This document shows, one piece after another, positions 1 to 10,532 of a stretch of 64,000 nucleotides of DNA (its first letter is position 1; the number at the start of each line of letters is the position of its first letter). The notes beneath the pieces were generated by a model that made no database searches, was not told the origin of the DNA, and was given only the letters and a program-made list of their open reading frames with translations. Location: NCBI GenBank assembly GCA_947459195.1, contig CANHCS010000001.1, forward strand, positions 33,391 through 97,390, written 5' to 3'. This stretch comes from Sphingobacteriaceae bacterium (lineage in GTDB: Bacteria; Bacteroidota; Bacteroidia; Sphingobacteriales; Sphingobacteriaceae). The position numbers were made by a program, and so were the translations under genes.

Positions 1-1
1 C

Positions 2-3000
2 CATCCAAGGGCGCTCAATTTTGCAGGGAATAGAAACGGTACCAGTTATCTGGATGATTTTGAAGCCAGTCGCTCCTTAATAGATTTAAAAAGTGCCATT
101 ACCTGGCAGATTTCGGGCACTCCCCAATTATTCAACATCGATTATAATAGCAATGGGCTGGAGTATGGCTTTAACCGGGCTCGATTGGCTTGGTATAACA
201 TCGATCCTATTTTCTACAACAGAAGCGGCTTGGGTACACCAGAAGATATTAAACTCAATGCTAACGAATTATCGAATCATTACAGCAGAGAGGTGCTGGA
301 GCGGGAAGTATTCCCTTTTAAGGATTCACCAACCGGTCAGCCTTTGTTTTTGAATACCCTCAATATGGCCTTTTACCCAAACATTAGGGGCCCCTATAAC
401 TTTACTACCACCGGGATTGATCCGAACGGTAATTTATTAGATCCCAAAAAGCGCTGGGGTGGTATGTTCAGACGAATAGATAATAATGATTTTGAAGCCC
501 TGAATATTGAATTCATTGAATTGTGGATGCTGGATCCTTTCATCTATAAACCCAATTCACAAGGAGGTGATCTGTATTTTAATCTTGGAAATATATCGGA
601 GGATATCCTGAAAGATGGAAGAAAATCTCTGGAAAATGGCTTGCCTACCGATGGAGATATCAATAAGACAGAACCCACCATTTGGGGGAAGGTGCCCAAA
701 CTGCAACCGGTTATACAGGCATTTGATAATAATCCGGATGCCAGAAAATTACAAGATATCGGGATCGACGGATTGAGTACCGAGGAAGAGAAAAATCCGG
801 CTGCCTTTGATGGCTTTGTGAGTAAAGTAACTCCGCTGCTCAATGCTACTGCCGCTGCTGCCATCGGCCAAGATCCTGCTACTGATGATTATCAATATTT
901 TAGAGGAAATCAATTTACAGACCCGAGCACCCCAATATTAAAGCGTTATGAACGTTTCAATGGTACCGAAGGGAACTCGAAAACACCTGCTCAATCGCTT
1001 GCCGAAACCGGACTCGAGAATACAGCTGCTACTCCCTTGCCAGATGGAGAGGATGTGAACCGGGATAATAATTCCTCTAAAACAGATGAATATTTTGAGT
1101 ATAAATTGTCTATCAGGCCACAAGATCTGGAAATAGGTAAAAACCACATCACCGACATTGTAAAAACTACGGTCAAATTAGCCAATGGCAAACAGGAAAC
1201 CGTTCGCTGGATACAGTTCAGGATTCCGCTCGCAACTGCTTTTGAACCCAAGCCCAACAACCCTCAAGATTTTAAATCGATCAGATTCATGAGGGCCTTT
1301 ATGACCAATTTTGCCGATACTGCTATTTTACGTTTTGCCAAAATGCAATTGGTACGGGGCGAATGGCGGCGTTATAATCCGGAAAAAAATCCGGCCAAGT
1401 CCATTGTAGATCCGAGCATCATCAATCCGGTAGCCGATGATTTTGACCTGGAAGTGAGTGCAGTAAACATTGAAGAAAATGGTAAAAGGAGTCCTATCCC
1501 TTATGTCACGCCACCCGGCATTCTGCGAGAACTCGACTTTAGTGGTTTTAATGGCAATACCCGTCAAAATGAACAATCTTTATCGGTAAGAGTAAAGGGC
1601 CTAAAAGATGGTTATGGACAGGCGGCATTTCGTACTACTTTCAACGATTTCCGTTCTTACCGTCGAATGGAAATGTTTATTCATGCCGAAAGTTCAGCTC
1701 AGGATGCCACGCTAAAAGATAAAGATATCAATGCCTTTATTCGGATCGGTAGTGATAACCAGGATAATTATTACGAGTACAGCATCCCGTTAAAAATTAC
1801 TTCACCCGGTACTTCCGACCCTTCGGCCATTTGGCCTGATCAAAATAGAATGGAAGTATCGCTTATACAGTTACAGGAAGCCAAGGCTGCCAGGAATAAA
1901 GCAATTTTAGATGGCAATTTTCCATCCAGCAGTTTGCCATTTATTTATCCCGTTCCGGGGACAGAAAATACCATTACCGTGATGGGGCAGCCCGATATGA
2001 GTAAGGTGAGGGTGTTTATGTTAGGGGTATTCAATCCACTCAAAAAACCACTCAATCCTCTAGGAGATGATGGTTTAGAGAAATCGATAGAGGTTTGGTT
2101 CAATGAATTGCGTTTAACCGAATTTGATCAGCGTGGTGGCTGGGCTGCCACTGCAAGGATGAACGCTAAACTGGCTGATTTTGCCGATGTGAGTGTTTCG
2201 GGGAGCAGGAGTACCAATGGTTTCGGTTCTCTGGAGCGACGGGTGAGCGAACGCAACAGGAGTGATAACACCCTGTTCGATGTTTCTTCCAGTATTGAGG
2301 CCGGCAAATTATTCCCGCAACGCAGTGGAATTAAAATTCCGATGTTCGTTAATTTCTCCAGCCAGGTAAACACCCCGATGTTTGATCCTCGTTCGCCCGA
2401 CTTGGAGCTGAACAGTGTGTTAAAAAATAGTAACAAGGCCGAGCAGCAGGAGGTTTTAAATGTAGTTCAGGATTATACCACCCGCAAAAGCATCAATTTT
2501 ACCAATGTGCGTAAAATAAAAACCAATCCCGAAAGCAAAGCTCAGCCATGGGATATCGAGAATTGGAGTGCCACTTATGCATTCACCGAATTCCGTCATC
2601 GCGATTTTATCAATGAACAAAATATTCAGAAAACTTACCGGGCAGCATTGGCCTACAATTTTGCCGGTCAGCCTAAAGTCTATACGCCATTCGCCAAGAT
2701 CATTAAAAACAATACACTGGCATTGTTCAAAGACTTTAATTTTAGTTTATTACCTTCTGTTCTCAATTTCCGGATAGATGTGGACCGAATGTACTCGGAA
2801 AATACCTTGAGGAACAACGATCCGAATAATTTTATTCCGCTACAAAACTTCAATAAAAACTTCCAGATGAACCGTATTTATGGGATCAGCTGGAATTTGA
2901 CCAAATCTATGCAGCTGGATTTTAATGCTACCAATTATGCGATCATTGATGAGCCAGATGGACGAATTAATGGTTTGAAACGAGATACGATTTGGCAAAA

Positions 3001-4633
3001 TTTAATGCGGCTGGGCCGAACAACCGATTATGGCCATACCCTCAATTTAACGTATAACCTCCCCATTAATAAACTACCGGGATTAAGTTGGGTAAATATC
3101 ACCACCCGCTATGGAACTACTTTTAATTGGAGAACAGAGCCCTTGGCTACTTTACGTGATCCTGATGTTAATTTAGGGAACAGCATTCAAAACACTAGAG
3201 TAATTCAGGTGAACCCCAGCCTGAATCTTTCTTCTTTCTATAACCAATTCAAATTCATCAGAAAATTAAGTGCTGGCGACCAACAAAATGGTTTCGCTAA
3301 AGCCTTGATCAATGCCCTTACCGGACTCAAAAATATAGGTGGGGCTTATACCAGAACGGAAGGTATTTTTATGCCCGGCTATTTGCCAAATACTACCGCT
3401 TTTGGACAAGATTTTGATGCCAATGCCCCCGGTTGGGATTTCTTATTTGGCAGTCAGCGTGATATTCGGGTAAGAGCAGTCAATAACTCCTGGATTAGTA
3501 ACGATCCACTCCTCAACCAACTTTATGTAAGCGGTTTAAAAGAAGACCTCAATCTGCGAGGTAGTTTAGAAATCATTAAAGATTTAAGGATTGAGTTAAC
3601 GGCACTCAAAAGCCGCAACTTCAATTATGCTACCACTTTTAAATTTGTTCCGCAGTCAAATAGTTTCGAGAACTTGAATCCCATTACCACTGGTGATTAT
3701 AGTATTTCCTTCTTTAGTTTGAAAACAGCCTTTAAAAACAACACAGAGGTGTTTCGTCAATTTGAAGCAAACAGGGCGGTGGTTTCTCAGCGTTTAGGAG
3801 CACTCAACCCCAATTCTGTGGGGCAGTTGGACGGTTATGCCAATGGCTACGGAAAAAATTCGCAAGATGTGGTGATGTCTGCATTCTTGGCAGCCTTCAG
3901 CGGTAAAAGTCCGCAGCAAATTAGCCTTAATTCTTTCCCACGGATTCCGGTACCTAACTGGCGCTTGAATTATAATGGCCTGAACAAAATCCCAATTTTA
4001 AGCGATCTGTTCTCTTCTATTGATATTAACCATACCTACCGTTCGGTTTATAACATCAATGGCTTTAATACTTTAGCCCGCTTTGAAGAAAAAGATGGTT
4101 ATGTCAACATCAAAGATGCAGTGGGCAATTTCTTGCCTCGTTATCAGTTCAATCAGGTAACATTGGTGGAGCAATTTGTTCCTTTTATAGGGCTAGATAT
4201 GCGTTTCAAAAACAACATGACTAGTAATTTTGAATACCGAAAATCCCGAACTATGAGTTTAAGTTTAGCCAACAGTCAACTGGCGCTTCAAACCGACGAT
4301 GCCCTGGTGTTTGGTTTGGGTTATCGGACCACCCAATTCCGTTTCCCCTTTGGCTTGTTCAGCAGCCTTAAAATGAATAATGATTTGAATTTTAAATTAG
4401 ACATCGCCATCAACGACCGTAAAACGGTGATCTACCGTGCCGATGTTGGCGATCCGGAAGTGTCATCAGGAGCGAAAAATATCACTTACCGCCCATCCAT
4501 AGATTATGTTTTGAATCAGCGCTTCAATTTGAGATTATTCTACGATGGCAATATCACCAAACCTTATACTTCCCAAAGTTTCAATACCTCATTTAGTAAT
4601 TTTGGTGCAAGTTTGCGCTTTACCATTCAATAA
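2..4633 (+). CDS. sprA: SprA (T9SS outer-membrane translocon / gliding motility protein), 5' truncated by window edge
   Basis: Frame is open from base 2 (HPRALNFAGNRNGTSYLDDFEASRS...) and continues into the 1482-aa ORF; content and C-terminal beta-barrel-like sequence match SprA/SOV family. Confidence 0.9.
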   Translation, partial: HPRALNFAGNRNGTSYLDDFEASRSLIDLKSAITWQISGTPQLFNIDYNSNGLEYGFNRARLAWYNIDPIFYNRSGLGTPEDIKLNANELSNHYSREVLEREVFPFKDSPTGQPLFLNTLNMAFYPNIRGPYNFTTTGIDPNGNLLDPKKRWGGMFRRIDNNDFEALNIEFIELWMLDPFIYKPNSQGGDLYFNLGNISEDILKDGRKSLENGLPTDGDINKTEPTIWGKVPKLQPVIQAFDNNPDARKLQDIGIDGLSTEEEKNPAAFDGFVSKVTPLLNATAAAAIGQDPATDDYQYFRGNQFTDPSTPILKRYERFNGTEGNSKTPAQSLAETGLENTAATPLPDGEDVNRDNNSSKTDEYFEYKLSIRPQDLEIGKNHITDIVKTTVKLANGKQETVRWIQFRIPLATAFEPKPNNPQDFKSIRFMRAFMTNFADTAILRFAKMQLVRGEWRRYNPEKNPAKSIVDPSIINPVADDFDLEVSAVNIEENGKRSPIPYVTPPGILRELDFSGFNGNTRQNEQSLSVRVKGLKDGYGQAAFRTTFNDFRSYRRMEMFIHAESSAQDATLKDKDINAFIRIGSDNQDNYYEYSIPLKITSPGTSDPSAIWPDQNRMEVSLIQLQEAKAARNKAILDGNFPSSSLPFIYPVPGTENTITVMGQPDMSKVRVFMLGVFNPLKKPLNPLGDDGLEKSIEVWFNELRLTEFDQRGGWAATARMNAKLADFADVSVSGSRSTNGFGSLERRVSERNRSDNTLFDVSSSIEAGKLFPQRSGIKIPMFVNFSSQVNTPMFDPRSPDLELNSVLKNSNKAEQQEVLNVVQDYTTRKSINFTNVRKIKTNPESKAQPWDIENWSATYAFTEFRHRDFINEQNIQKTYRAALAYNFAGQPKVYTPFAKIIKNNTLALFKDFNFSLLPSVLNFRIDVDRMYSENTLRNNDPNNFIPLQNFNKNFQMNRIYGISWNLTKSMQLDFNATNYAIIDEPDGRINGLKRDTIWQNLMRLGRTTDYGHTLNLTYNLPINKLPGLSWVNITTRYGTTFNWRTEPLATLRDPDVNLGNSIQNTRVIQVNPSLNLSSFYNQFKFIRKLSAGDQQNGFAKALINALTGLKNIGGAYTRTEGIFMPGYLPNTTAFGQDFDANAPGWDFLFGSQRDIRVRAVNNSWISNDPLLNQLYVSGLKEDLNLRGSLEIIKDLRIELTALKSRNFNYATTFKFVPQSNSFENLNPITTGDYSISFFSLKTAFKNNTEVFRQFEANRAVVSQRLGALNPNSVGQLDGYANGYGKNSQDVVMSAFLAAFSGKSPQQISLNSFPRIPVPNWRLNYNGLNKIPILSDLFSSIDINHTYRSVYNINGFNTLARFEEKDGYVNIKDAVGNFLPRYQFNQVTLVEQFVPFIGLDMRFKNNMTSNFEYRKSRTMSLSLANSQLALQTDDALVFGLGYRTTQFRFPFGLFSSLKMNNDLNFKLDIAINDRKTVIYRADVGDPEVSSGAKNITYRPSIDYVLNQRFNLRLFYDGNITKPYTSQSFNTSFSNFGASLRFTIQ

Positions 4634-4638
4634 TAACG

Positions 4639-4669
4639 TTGCGATTTTAAACAGATTAAGCTATTTTTG
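4639..4669 (+). promoter_or_regulatory. Bacteroidota-type promoter for gcvH (TTG - 20 nt - TATTTTTG)
   Basis: TTG at 4639-4641 and TATTTTTG at 4662-4669 match the -33/-7 consensus TTG/TAnnTTTG. Confidence 0.55.
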
Positions 4670-4684
4670 AGCAAACGAAATTTT

Positions 4685-5065
4685 ATGAACTTCCCATCCG
4701 AACTTAAATATACCACCGACCACGAATGGATCCGTGTGGAAGGCAACCATGCTTTTGTTGGTATCACCGATTTTGCACAAAGAGAATTGGGCGACATCGT
4801 TTACATCGACATCAACACCATTGGTAAAAATGTAGCTAAAGAAGCAGTTTTTGGAACCGTTGAAGCAGTTAAAACCGTATCAGACTTGTTCATGCCAGTG
4901 AGCGGCACCGTGGTTGAATTCAATAAGAAACTGGATACAAATCCCGAATTGGTAAATCAAGATCCTTATGGAGATGGCTGGATGGTAAAAATCGAATTAA
5001 GCGATGTCGCTGAGGCCGGTCAACTGCTTTCTGCTGCCGACTATGCTGCACAAGTAGGAGCTTAA
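4685..5065 (+). CDS. gcvH: Glycine cleavage system H protein
   Basis: [49 protein letters not shown]-type lipoylation motif; ATG at 4685 preferred over the TTG at 4667 in the ORF track. Confidence 0.95.
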   Translation: MNFPSELKYTTDHEWIRVEGNHAFVGITDFAQRELGDIVYIDINTIGKNVAKEAVFGTVEAVKTVSDLFMPVSGTVVEFNKKLDTNPELVNQDPYGDGWMVKIELSDVAEAGQLLSAADYAAQVGA

Positions 5066-5460
5066 TGCTGAAAACACTCCGATATCAATACCTGGCCATT
5101 ATCTGGGCTTTGCTGATATTGATTTTGTGTAATTTGCCTGCTCAGGACCTGCCCGACTCGAGTAGATTTTTCGAAGGCTTTGATAAGCTGGCTCATACCG
5201 GCTTTTTCTTTGTCCTTACGGTGCTCTTGTTTTATGGTAAAATCAGCCAGCAGAACAGTTATAGCTATCGATTATTAACCATCATTAAAATTCTGTTGAT
5301 CAGTTCGGCACTGGGGGCCCTTATCGAGTGGATGCAATGGAAATGGTTCACCTACCGCTCGGCCGAATGGTGGGATTTCATCTGTGATTTAATCGGCGTG
5401 GGCATGGGTGTGTTCAGCTATGTTTTTCTACATCGCTTCCGATTACAAGAAATGAAGTAG
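5065..5460 (+). CDS. VanZ-like family membrane protein
   Basis: Hydrophobic TM segments, DKLAHTGFFFVL and ALIEWMQ...DFICDLIGVGMG motifs; overlaps gcvH stop by 1 nt (TAATG). Confidence 0.75.
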   Translation: MLKTLRYQYLAIIWALLILILCNLPAQDLPDSSRFFEGFDKLAHTGFFFVLTVLLFYGKISQQNSYSYRLLTIIKILLISSALGALIEWMQWKWFTYRSAEWWDFICDLIGVGMGVFSYVFLHRFRLQEMK

Positions 5461-5504
5461 TAAATACGTTAAATTTTACAATACATCCATTTATCGGAAC
5501 GCTC

Positions 5505-5540
5505 CTTATTTGGATTTAATTTAAATAAGACCTACTTTTG
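5505..5540 (+). promoter_or_regulatory. Putative feoAB promoter (TACTTTTG, 5533-5540) with upstream dyad CTTATTT-N11-AAATAAG (5505-5529)
   Basis: Inverted repeat directly read upstream of a TAnnTTTG element and feoA start. Confidence 0.4.
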
Positions 5541-5551
5541 AGATCTAAACT

Positions 5552-5782
5552 GTGAAAAAGGTGAAAACTAAATTATCGCAATTAGCCCCGGGAGAATCTG
5601 GCATCATCAAAGAATTTACTGACCTCGAAATGTCGGTTAAATTAATGGAAATGGGCTGTTTACCAGGCGAAGCCATCCAGGTAGAAAGAATAGCTCCCCT
5701 GGGCGATCCCATTGCGGTAAACATCTCCGGATATCAGTTGAGTCTTCGTAAAAAAGAGGCATCTACCATCATCTTACAATAA
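5552..5782 (+). CDS. feoA: FeoA ferrous iron transport protein A
   Basis: 76-aa FeoA/SH3-like protein (LSQLAPGESGIIKEF...MEMGCLPGE), immediately upstream of feoB. Confidence 0.9.
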   Translation: MKKVKTKLSQLAPGESGIIKEFTDLEMSVKLMEMGCLPGEAIQVERIAPLGDPIAVNISGYQLSLRKKEASTIILQ

Positions 5783-5790
5783 CACATTCC

Positions 5791-7911
5791 GTGAAAACAA
5801 ATTTGAAAGTGGCACTTGTTGGTAATCCCAACACAGGTAAATCGACACTTTTCAATTCTTTAACCGGACTGAATCAAAAAGTTGGCAATTTCCCGGGAGT
5901 TACGGTCGATAAAAAAACCGGACAAAGCAAGCTCAATGACCATCAGGAGGCCATGGTCATCGATTTGCCCGGAGCCTACAGCTTATATCCAAAAAGTAAA
6001 GATGAGGGCATTGTACTCGATGTGTTGGTCGATCCGAGCAACCCGGTTCATCCCGATTTAGTCGTATTTATTGCCGATGCTACCAACCTGAAACGCAATT
6101 TATTGCTTTACACGCAGGTGGCTGATTTGAAGATCCCGGTCATCATTGCCTTGAATATGATGGACCTGGCCAAGCGCTCGGGCTTCCAGATCAAGGTAGA
6201 TGAGCTGTCCGCCAAGTTGGGAGTGAGAATAGTGCCCATCTCTGCTCGTAGTGGAGCAGGCATAGCAGATTTAAAACAAGCCATTGCAGAAGCCGGTACG
6301 ATTCCGCTTCAGGCAGATGTGCTCGACTTGAAAGAATTACTGCCCGACAGCCGTCTCATTGAGGATGTACAGCAAGAATTCTCGCTGAAACAAGCTTATA
6401 CTGCCCTCCAATATCTGCATCATTACCAACACTTATCATTCTTAACTGATTCACAAATTGATGATTTGGCCCAGAGGGCTGAACAGTCTGATTTTAAGTC
6501 GCAACAATTGCAGGCCCGTGAAACCATCGCCCGTTATCAGTTCATTAATGAAACTTTATTCGATACGTTCATCAGCCCCGACAATCCCGTTCAGGAGAGT
6601 TATAGCAATCGGATCGATCATATCTTAACACATAAAATCTGGGGTCTTGCCATTTTTATGGCGGTACTCTTTATCATTTTCCAGTCCATTTATGCCTGGT
6701 CTGAGTACCCGATGAGCCTCATCGAGTCGTTGTTTATTTGGCTGGTGAATGCCGTGCATGATTATTTACCTGCCGGAGCGCTCACCAACCTCTTGGCCGA
6801 TGGTATCCTGGCCGGACTGAGCGGTGTATTGGTATTCATCCCACAAATAGCCATTTTATTTGCTTTTATTGCAGTTTTAGAAGATACGGGCTATATGGCC
6901 CGGGTTACCTTCATGATGGATCGAATCATGAGAAAGGTGGGTTTGAATGGAAAATCGGTAGTGCCCATCATTGGTGGCCTGGCTTGTGCCGTGCCCTCCA
7001 TCATGAGTGCCCGTAACATCGAAAACTGGAAAGACCGCATCATCACCATCATGGTGACCCCCTTGGTCAGCTGCTCGGCCCGCTTGCCCATTTATACTTT
7101 ATTGATTGCCCTTGTAGTGCCCGATGAGCGCCTCTGGGGATTATTCAATTTACAAGGACTGGCCCTCATGGGCATGTACTTGCTCAGCATGCTGAGTGCC
7201 GTTTTGGTGGCCTGGGTCATGAAATACCTCATCAAAGCCCGCGAACGTGGCTATTTCATCATGGAATTGCCGGTATACCGCATGCCCCGCTGGAACAACG
7301 TAGCATTTACCATGTACGAGAAAGTAAAGGCATTTGTGTTGGAGGCGGGCAAGGTAATCATCGCCATCTCAGTAATTTTATGGGTACTGGCTTCCTACGG
7401 ACCTCCGGCTAAATTTAAAGCCATCGATCAGCAGTTTGCATCTCCCGCATATACGGCCAAGTATTCAGTAGAGCAGATTGATCATTTAAAAGCATCCGCC
7501 AAATTAGAGAACTCCTTCGCCGGCATATTAGGCAAGAGCATCGAACCGGTCATTAAACCCCTGGGTTTCGACTGGAAAATCGGAATCGCTCTCATCACTT
7601 CATTTGCTGCCCGCGAAGTTTTTGTGGGTACCATGGCCACACTTTACAGTGTAGAAGGAGATGCCAGCCGTATGGATTCGGTAAAAGAGAAAATGGCATC
7701 TGCCCGAAACCCCGAAACAGGCCAATTGGTATTTACTTTGCCTGTGGCTTTTTCGCTGATGATCTTTTATGCCTACGCCATGCAGTGCATGAGTACGCTG
7801 GCCGTAGTTTATCGCGAAACTAAAAGCTGGAAATGGCCCATTACACAATTCGTTTACATGACGGCCATGGCTTACCTCGCCAGTTTATTGGTGTATCAGT
7901 TTCTGAAATAA
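5791..7911 (+). CDS. feoB: FeoB ferrous iron transporter
   Basis: GNPNTGKSTLFN G-domain plus polytopic membrane Gate motifs. Confidence 0.97.
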   Translation: MKTNLKVALVGNPNTGKSTLFNSLTGLNQKVGNFPGVTVDKKTGQSKLNDHQEAMVIDLPGAYSLYPKSKDEGIVLDVLVDPSNPVHPDLVVFIADATNLKRNLLLYTQVADLKIPVIIALNMMDLAKRSGFQIKVDELSAKLGVRIVPISARSGAGIADLKQAIAEAGTIPLQADVLDLKELLPDSRLIEDVQQEFSLKQAYTALQYLHHYQHLSFLTDSQIDDLAQRAEQSDFKSQQLQARETIARYQFINETLFDTFISPDNPVQESYSNRIDHILTHKIWGLAIFMAVLFIIFQSIYAWSEYPMSLIESLFIWLVNAVHDYLPAGALTNLLADGILAGLSGVLVFIPQIAILFAFIAVLEDTGYMARVTFMMDRIMRKVGLNGKSVVPIIGGLACAVPSIMSARNIENWKDRIITIMVTPLVSCSARLPIYTLLIALVVPDERLWGLFNLQGLALMGMYLLSMLSAVLVAWVMKYLIKARERGYFIMELPVYRMPRWNNVAFTMYEKVKAFVLEAGKVIIAISVILWVLASYGPPAKFKAIDQQFASPAYTAKYSVEQIDHLKASAKLENSFAGILGKSIEPVIKPLGFDWKIGIALITSFAAREVFVGTMATLYSVEGDASRMDSVKEKMASARNPETGQLVFTLPVAFSLMIFYAYAMQCMSTLAVVYRETKSWKWPITQFVYMTAMAYLASLLVYQFLK

Positions 7912-7926
7912 TCACGATATTCAGTC

Positions 7927-8538
7927 GTGGATAAAATCAAAGTACTCGAACAATACCTCCCAGCTCCCTCAGCGCCCATCATTGCCCGCTGGATCGATCA
8001 TTTTCAGTGCGACTTTAAAATTTCCAGAGCCCGTAACACTAAATATGGCGATTACCGACCGCCACATGCCGGTCAGGGCCATCGCATTTCCATAAATTAT
8101 GATTTAAACCCCTTCGCTTTTTTAGTTACCACCGTACACGAGTTTGCACACTTACTTACCTGGAACGAACATCAGCGAAAAGCAAAACCACATGGATCAG
8201 AATGGAAGGCTAATTTCAAGCGGATGATGCGCCCTTTCTTTGAGCAAGAAGTTTTTCCGGCCGACATCCGCCAAGCCATTGTACGATACCTGGAAAACCC
8301 CGCTGCTTCCAGTTGTGCCGATCCGCATTTATTTAAAACACTCAAAAAATACGACCTGCGTTCAGAGCAGGTAGTCCTGCTCGAAACCTTACCCGCAGGT
8401 TCCGTATTTAAGATCAAAGACGGACGTACCTTCCGCAAAGAAGCCAAAATCAGGAAAAGATTTCGATGTACAGAGCTCGCAAGCGGAAGGTTATACTTGT
8501 TTAATCCGCTGGTAGAAGTCGAATCAATAAGCAAGTAA
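7927..8538 (+). CDS. SprT-like domain metalloprotein
   Basis: HEFAHLLTWNEH zinc-binding HExxH motif, SprT-like layout; 3' end overlaps convergent E1 gene by 15 nt. Confidence 0.75.
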   Translation: MDKIKVLEQYLPAPSAPIIARWIDHFQCDFKISRARNTKYGDYRPPHAGQGHRISINYDLNPFAFLVTTVHEFAHLLTWNEHQRKAKPHGSEWKANFKRMMRPFFEQEVFPADIRQAIVRYLENPAASSCADPHLFKTLKKYDLRSEQVVLLETLPAGSVFKIKDGRTFRKEAKIRKRFRCTELASGRLYLFNPLVEVESISK

Positions 8539-10500
8539 TTTTTGTATCGTTTCCTGGAGTCGTGCCTTCGCCAAAAACTGATCTTCCAAGGCCTTGCTCA
8601 TGGGGATGGCGGTATCAAGGCTGGCGCAACGCATCACCGGGGCATCGAGGCTTTCGAAGGCATGTTCGGCAATATAAGCGCTCAATTCCGCTCCAAAGCC
8701 ATTGCAAAGCGTGTCTTCGTGCAGGATGAGTACCTTGCCTGTTTTGTGGACCGTTGTCAATACCGCCTCGGTATCCCAAGGTTGTAAACTTCTCAAATCT
8801 AGCAGATCTGCGCTGATCTCCAGATGCTGATCCAGATACTCGAGCGCCCAGTGTACTCCCAATCCGTAAGTGATGATGGAAACTTGATCGCCACTGCGCA
8901 ACAATCGTGCTTTGCCAATTTCAGTGGTATAGTAATCATCGAAAATAGGTTCTGAAATACCACGGTACAAAAACTTATGCTCAAAATATAAGACCGGATT
9001 GGGGTCTTCAATGGCCGAAAGCAATAAGCCTTTAGCATCCGAAGGGAAGGCAGGGTACACCACTTTTAAACCCGGCGTTTTGGTAAACCAGGCCTCATTG
9101 CTTTGTGAGTGAAAAGGACCGGCCCCGGTACCGGCTCCGGTTGGCATGCGTATTACCACATCGGCCTGTTGGCCCCAGCGGTAATGTGTTTTAGCCAGGT
9201 TGTTTACAATTTGGTTGAAGCCACAGCTTACAAAATCGGCAAACTGCATCTCCATGATGGCCTTGTATCCGTTAATAGACAAGCCCAAAGCCGCCCCCAC
9301 AATGGCCGATTCGCAGATAGGGGTATTCCGCACCCGTTCCTTCCCAAATTCTTCCACAAATCCCTGGGTAATCTTAAAGGCGCCGCCGTACTCTGCAATA
9401 TCTTGTCCCATAATCACCAGTTCCGGAAACTTTTGCATACCTGCTCTTAGCCCATCGCTGATGGCATCGATATAACGTTTCTCGGTTTGAGTTCCGCTTG
9501 CGCTGATGATGGGCGCTCTGCCGGGTGCATACATGTCATCAAGCTCCAATTTTGCATCAGGTTCCACATCGGGCATGGCAAAAACAGCTTCTACATCCTG
9601 CTCTATTTCCTGTTTAAATTGTGCCCGGATGTTTTCAATATCGCTTTCATCAAGAATGCATTCCTCTAACAAATAATCCTCAAAATTTTGGAGTGGATCT
9701 TTCTCTGCCCAAATTTCGAACAACGCTTGCGGAACATATTTGGTACCTGAAGCTTCCTCGTGCCCACGCATGCGGAAGGTTTTGCATTCCACCAATACCG
9801 GCCTCGGATTTTTCCGAATGTCTTCGGCAAGTTCGTGGATGGTATGGTACACTTCGAGTACATTATTACCATCGATGAGTCGACCTTCCATGCCATAGCC
9901 TTTGGCCCGGTCTACCAGATTTTCGCAACGGTATTGCTCATTGGTAGGTGTAGAAAGTCCGTATCCATTGTTTTCAATGATGAATATGACCGGTAAATCC
10001 CAAACCGCTGCTACGTTGAGCGCCTCATGAAAATCACCTTCGCTGGTGGCTCCTTCGCCGGTATATACGAGGGTTACCTTCTCCTGTTGCCGTAATTTAT
10101 CTGCAAGGGCAATCCCATCGGCCAGGGCCATTTGTGGTCCCAGGTGAGAGATCATGCCTATGATTTTATAATCTTGTGTGCCAAAATGGAAAGAGCGGTC
10201 GCGACCTTTGGTAAACCCTGCGGCCTTACCTTGCCATTGAGCCATCAATCTGCTCAGTTGAATACCCCTTGAAGTAAATACACCGAGGTTACGGTGCATG
10301 GGCAGTATGTATTCATCTGCTTTGAGTGCCAGGGTGCTGCCCACGGCGATGGCCTCCTGGCCAATTCCTGAAAACCATTTGCCAATTCTTCCCTGACGCA
10401 AGAGGATGAGCATTTTTTCCTCAATCATGCGTGGTTTGAGGAGCTGCTGGTAGAAGTGCAGCAGTTGCTGGTCGTCTAGGTGCTTGCGGTCGAACTGCAT
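8524..10500 (-). CDS. Thiamine-dependent 2-oxoacid dehydrogenase E1, fused alpha and beta subunits
   Basis: N-terminal E1-alpha (GDGATSEGDFHE-type TPP motif: TGEGATSEGDFHEALN) followed by E1-beta (GQDIAEYGGAFKITQGF, ESAIVGAALG). Confidence 0.92.
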   Translation of the reverse strand: MQFDRKHLDDQQLLHFYQQLLKPRMIEEKMLILLRQGRIGKWFSGIGQEAIAVGSTLALKADEYILPMHRNLGVFTSRGIQLSRLMAQWQGKAAGFTKGRDRSFHFGTQDYKIIGMISHLGPQMALADGIALADKLRQQEKVTLVYTGEGATSEGDFHEALNVAAVWDLPVIFIIENNGYGLSTPTNEQYRCENLVDRAKGYGMEGRLIDGNNVLEVYHTIHELAEDIRKNPRPVLVECKTFRMRGHEEASGTKYVPQALFEIWAEKDPLQNFEDYLLEECILDESDIENIRAQFKQEIEQDVEAVFAMPDVEPDAKLELDDMYAPGRAPIISASGTQTEKRYIDAISDGLRAGMQKFPELVIMGQDIAEYGGAFKITQGFVEEFGKERVRNTPICESAIVGAALGLSINGYKAIMEMQFADFVSCGFNQIVNNLAKTHYRWGQQADVVIRMPTGAGTGAGPFHSQSNEAWFTKTPGLKVVYPAFPSDAKGLLLSAIEDPNPVLYFEHKFLYRGISEPIFDDYYTTEIGKARLLRSGDQVSIITYGLGVHWALEYLDQHLEISADLLDLRSLQPWDTEAVLTTVHKTGKVLILHEDTLCNGFGAELSAYIAEHAFESLDAPVMRCASLDTAIPMSKALEDQFLAKARLQETIQKLLAY

Positions 10501-10532
10501 TTGTTTTTCTTTGGCGTGTTGGCGGTCTAGGC

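Noticed and set aside
8542-9996. Plus-strand ORFs opposite the E1 dehydrogenase gene
   Set aside because: Antisense shadows of a well-supported minus-strand gene
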